The notes beneath the pieces are model-generated. The model had not been told where the DNA came from and made no database searches. It saw nothing but the letters and a program-made list of their open reading frames with translations. Shown here piece after piece: positions 33,143-34,643 of a stretch of 34,643 bases of DNA. Origin of the DNA: Eimeria necatrix (Eukaryota > Apicomplexa > Conoidasida > Eucoccidiorida > Eimeriidae); NCBI RefSeq assembly GCF_000499385.1, contig NW_013654192.1:1-34643 (forward strand). Direction: 5' to 3'. A program made the translations under genes and the position numbers. Positions within the stretch are counted from its first letter, which is position 1; the number at the start of each line of letters is the position of its first letter.

Positions 33143-34137
33143 CTCAAGCAGATGCTGAGCCCCTGGGGAATACTGCAAAGGTTTGAGAAGAAGGCTTGTT
33201 GAATCATTGCCCTAGTCCGTGGCACGTGTGGCGAGCTTACGTTGCGCTATGTTATTCATCTCTACTCCGAGACTGCAACCAGAGCAATGATGACAGTAGT
33301 GTGAAGGTTGAGGCTTTGCAACCGGTACCGACACATTCCACCAGCGCTTAGCGGGACTCCCCGTGAACGGTTGCTTATGCAGGGGCACCTTTTTGTCAGT
33401 GCATTCAAGCTGGCCGACATGGTGCATTTTGCATGTCGTAGGTTAAGAAGCATAAGGAGCTGAGACCGCAAATTTTCTGCACATGCTGTATGGAGCAGCA
33501 ACCAGAGCACTGGCATGCTGGACGTTGTTTTCGTGTTAGCATTTGTGTAAGTGAAAACGCGTTAAGCATCGCGTGCCCGTAAGGCTGTGGGACATTTTGC
33601 GATGTAAGGTCTCACAAATAGGAAACATAGTCATTTACTCGGCAAGAGCCGCATGAGATTGATGGCTTAATACACCCTCTCAGCTCAGAGTATCAAGCCG
33701 TCGCATATTGGGGGCTGCGGCTTTTCGGACAGTGGGAATGAATGATTCTGTGTTGGGATTTCCATTTAGGAGATTCCAAAGAACTAATCCTGATCGGGGA
33801 GCTGTGCTAGACGCAGGCCCAAAGCACATGGAAAACAAGATGTTTTGCCGAGAGATTTTTGCGCAAATAAAGTGGCATTGAGATTTTAGTGATTATTTAG
33901 ACTGGGGCCGAAGCATAAGCCGAAAATTTTAGTCATCAGCGAAATGGCTTGAACGTCACGACGCCGCGTTCAGTGTCCAACAATTGTTGGCCTATTCTGT
34001 CAAATGAATTTTCGAATATCGCAACACCGTGGGATGGTTTTATGTTGTTCAGTCCAGCTGGACTACAGGACCCAGCATTGTCGCTGGGTAGATTGTTACT
34101 TTGGCGGTGGCAGCTTGCTTTCCTTTCCGAAAATCGG

Positions 34138-34643
34138 AAAGAGCAAGCATCTTTGCAAACATATGCAAACAGCTCTGCACTTTAGGAAAAACCTCTGGTC
34201 ACCTCTTAGCTGTGCGCAAGAACGAGTACTTGGCGCCTATATATTGCGGCCGGAAACGGGAAACCAGGGGCGCTCGTAACGCATGAATGGGCGCATTCGC
34301 TGGTTGGCAGGTAAAGCATTGCCTCAGAGGCTAACTTGCCAAGCCGTTTGCTGCTGCGTAATACCGGATGCTTTATGCTTTTGCAGGGTCGCCTTCACAG
34401 TAATGCACTACGAACATAATCTCACATCATTACATCTTCCGCGTGGCTTGCTTGCCACAGGCAGCTCCTTTCCCGATGGAGTGCTCGGCTCCGCAGTGCA
34501 GCTGGCTTAACGCTTGTTTTCACACGTTTCTGTCGGCGGTTGCGTTAGCTCTTTTGGTATGAACAGTGTGTACTTGCTGATGCGGTGAGAAGTTGCATGT
34601 CTCAGTGTGAGGGTTGGGAGAAATTGATCTACAGGGTTTCTAG
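34138..34643 (+). repeat. Near-identical block, copy 2, truncated by the window end
   Basis: It matches 23399-23904 without gaps and with eight differences by eye. The window stops while identity is still perfect, so the repeat very likely continues. It contains the second TATATATT (34238-34245) and the 75-codon frame at 34283-34510. Confidence 0.9.

Larger units (their letters stand above)
32623..34137 (+). repeat. Large duplication, unit 2, diverged part
   Basis: This is the partner of 21588-23398, lacking the roughly 350 bp described there. Similarity begins at GGTTCGAAGGAGCGCATGCGG and continues in order to the near-identical block. Between about 33190 and 33640 the match to 22240-22600 is weak. 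Confidence 0.8.

Noticed and set aside
1..34643. Prokaryotic, phage or organellar origin
   Set aside because: No dense long frames, no Shine-Dalgarno-spaced starts, no operon layout, no rRNA and no recognisable mitochondrial or plastid genes. The coding signals that exist are exon-like.
1..34643. CRISPR array, telomere repeats, LTR or terminal-inverted-repeat transposon, trans-spliced leader
   Set aside because: I saw no regularly spaced short repeats, telomeric arrays, reverse transcriptase or transposase motifs, paired LTRs or a spliced-leader sequence. The direct repeats at 23399 and 34138 are 10.7 kb apart, but no element genes lie between them.

Overview
This window looks like nuclear DNA from a eukaryote whose genes, if present, are split into short exons. 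No reading frame is longer than about 200 codons. The longer frames often lack an ATG start, and there are no operons, rRNA, confident tRNA, CRISPR arrays or recognisable transposon genes. Base composition is mixed (mid-40s % GC by eye), with almost no microsatellites. The + strand is richer in T and G than in A and C over much of the window. I could not assign the species. Frequent GCATGC sites would fit a coccidian or another protist, but that is weak evidence. No reading frame resembles a protein family I can name with confidence.

Layout. 1-4.6 kb holds no supportable gene. A 68-bp tandem duplication lies at 4.60-4.73 kb. A diverged dispersed duplication pairs 6.24-6.40 kb with 9.64-9.78 kb. 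From about 9.7 to 33 kb there is a scatter of + strand exon-like open segments with credible splice signals. The best are 15811-16128, 17490-17704, 18365-18614, 18908-19058, 20189-20330, 21240-21326, 25837-26052 and 27788-27976. From 21.59 kb onward the window is one unit of about 10.7-11 kb followed by the start of a second, diverged copy (32.62 kb to the end). The two copies differ strongly for about 1.8 kb, then become about 98% identical from 23399/34138 to the window end. A smaller tandem duplication (period about 1.15-1.2 kb) is nested inside the unit at 27.35-29.24 kb.

The most unusual signal is a recurring 10-base + strand motif, AG-RR-AGT-R-N-G (typical form CAG GAA GTGCGG). I found it at 19 places on + and saw none on -. 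It reads as a splice acceptor, three purine-rich bases, then something resembling a splice donor. With the strand skew and the + strand exon candidates, it suggests rightward transcription of most of the window. Several strong hairpins (16.9, 25.6 and 32.4 kb) and a palindrome kept in both copies of the large duplication are also worth testing. All exon calls are by eye, need transcript evidence, and cannot be joined into a complete gene here.
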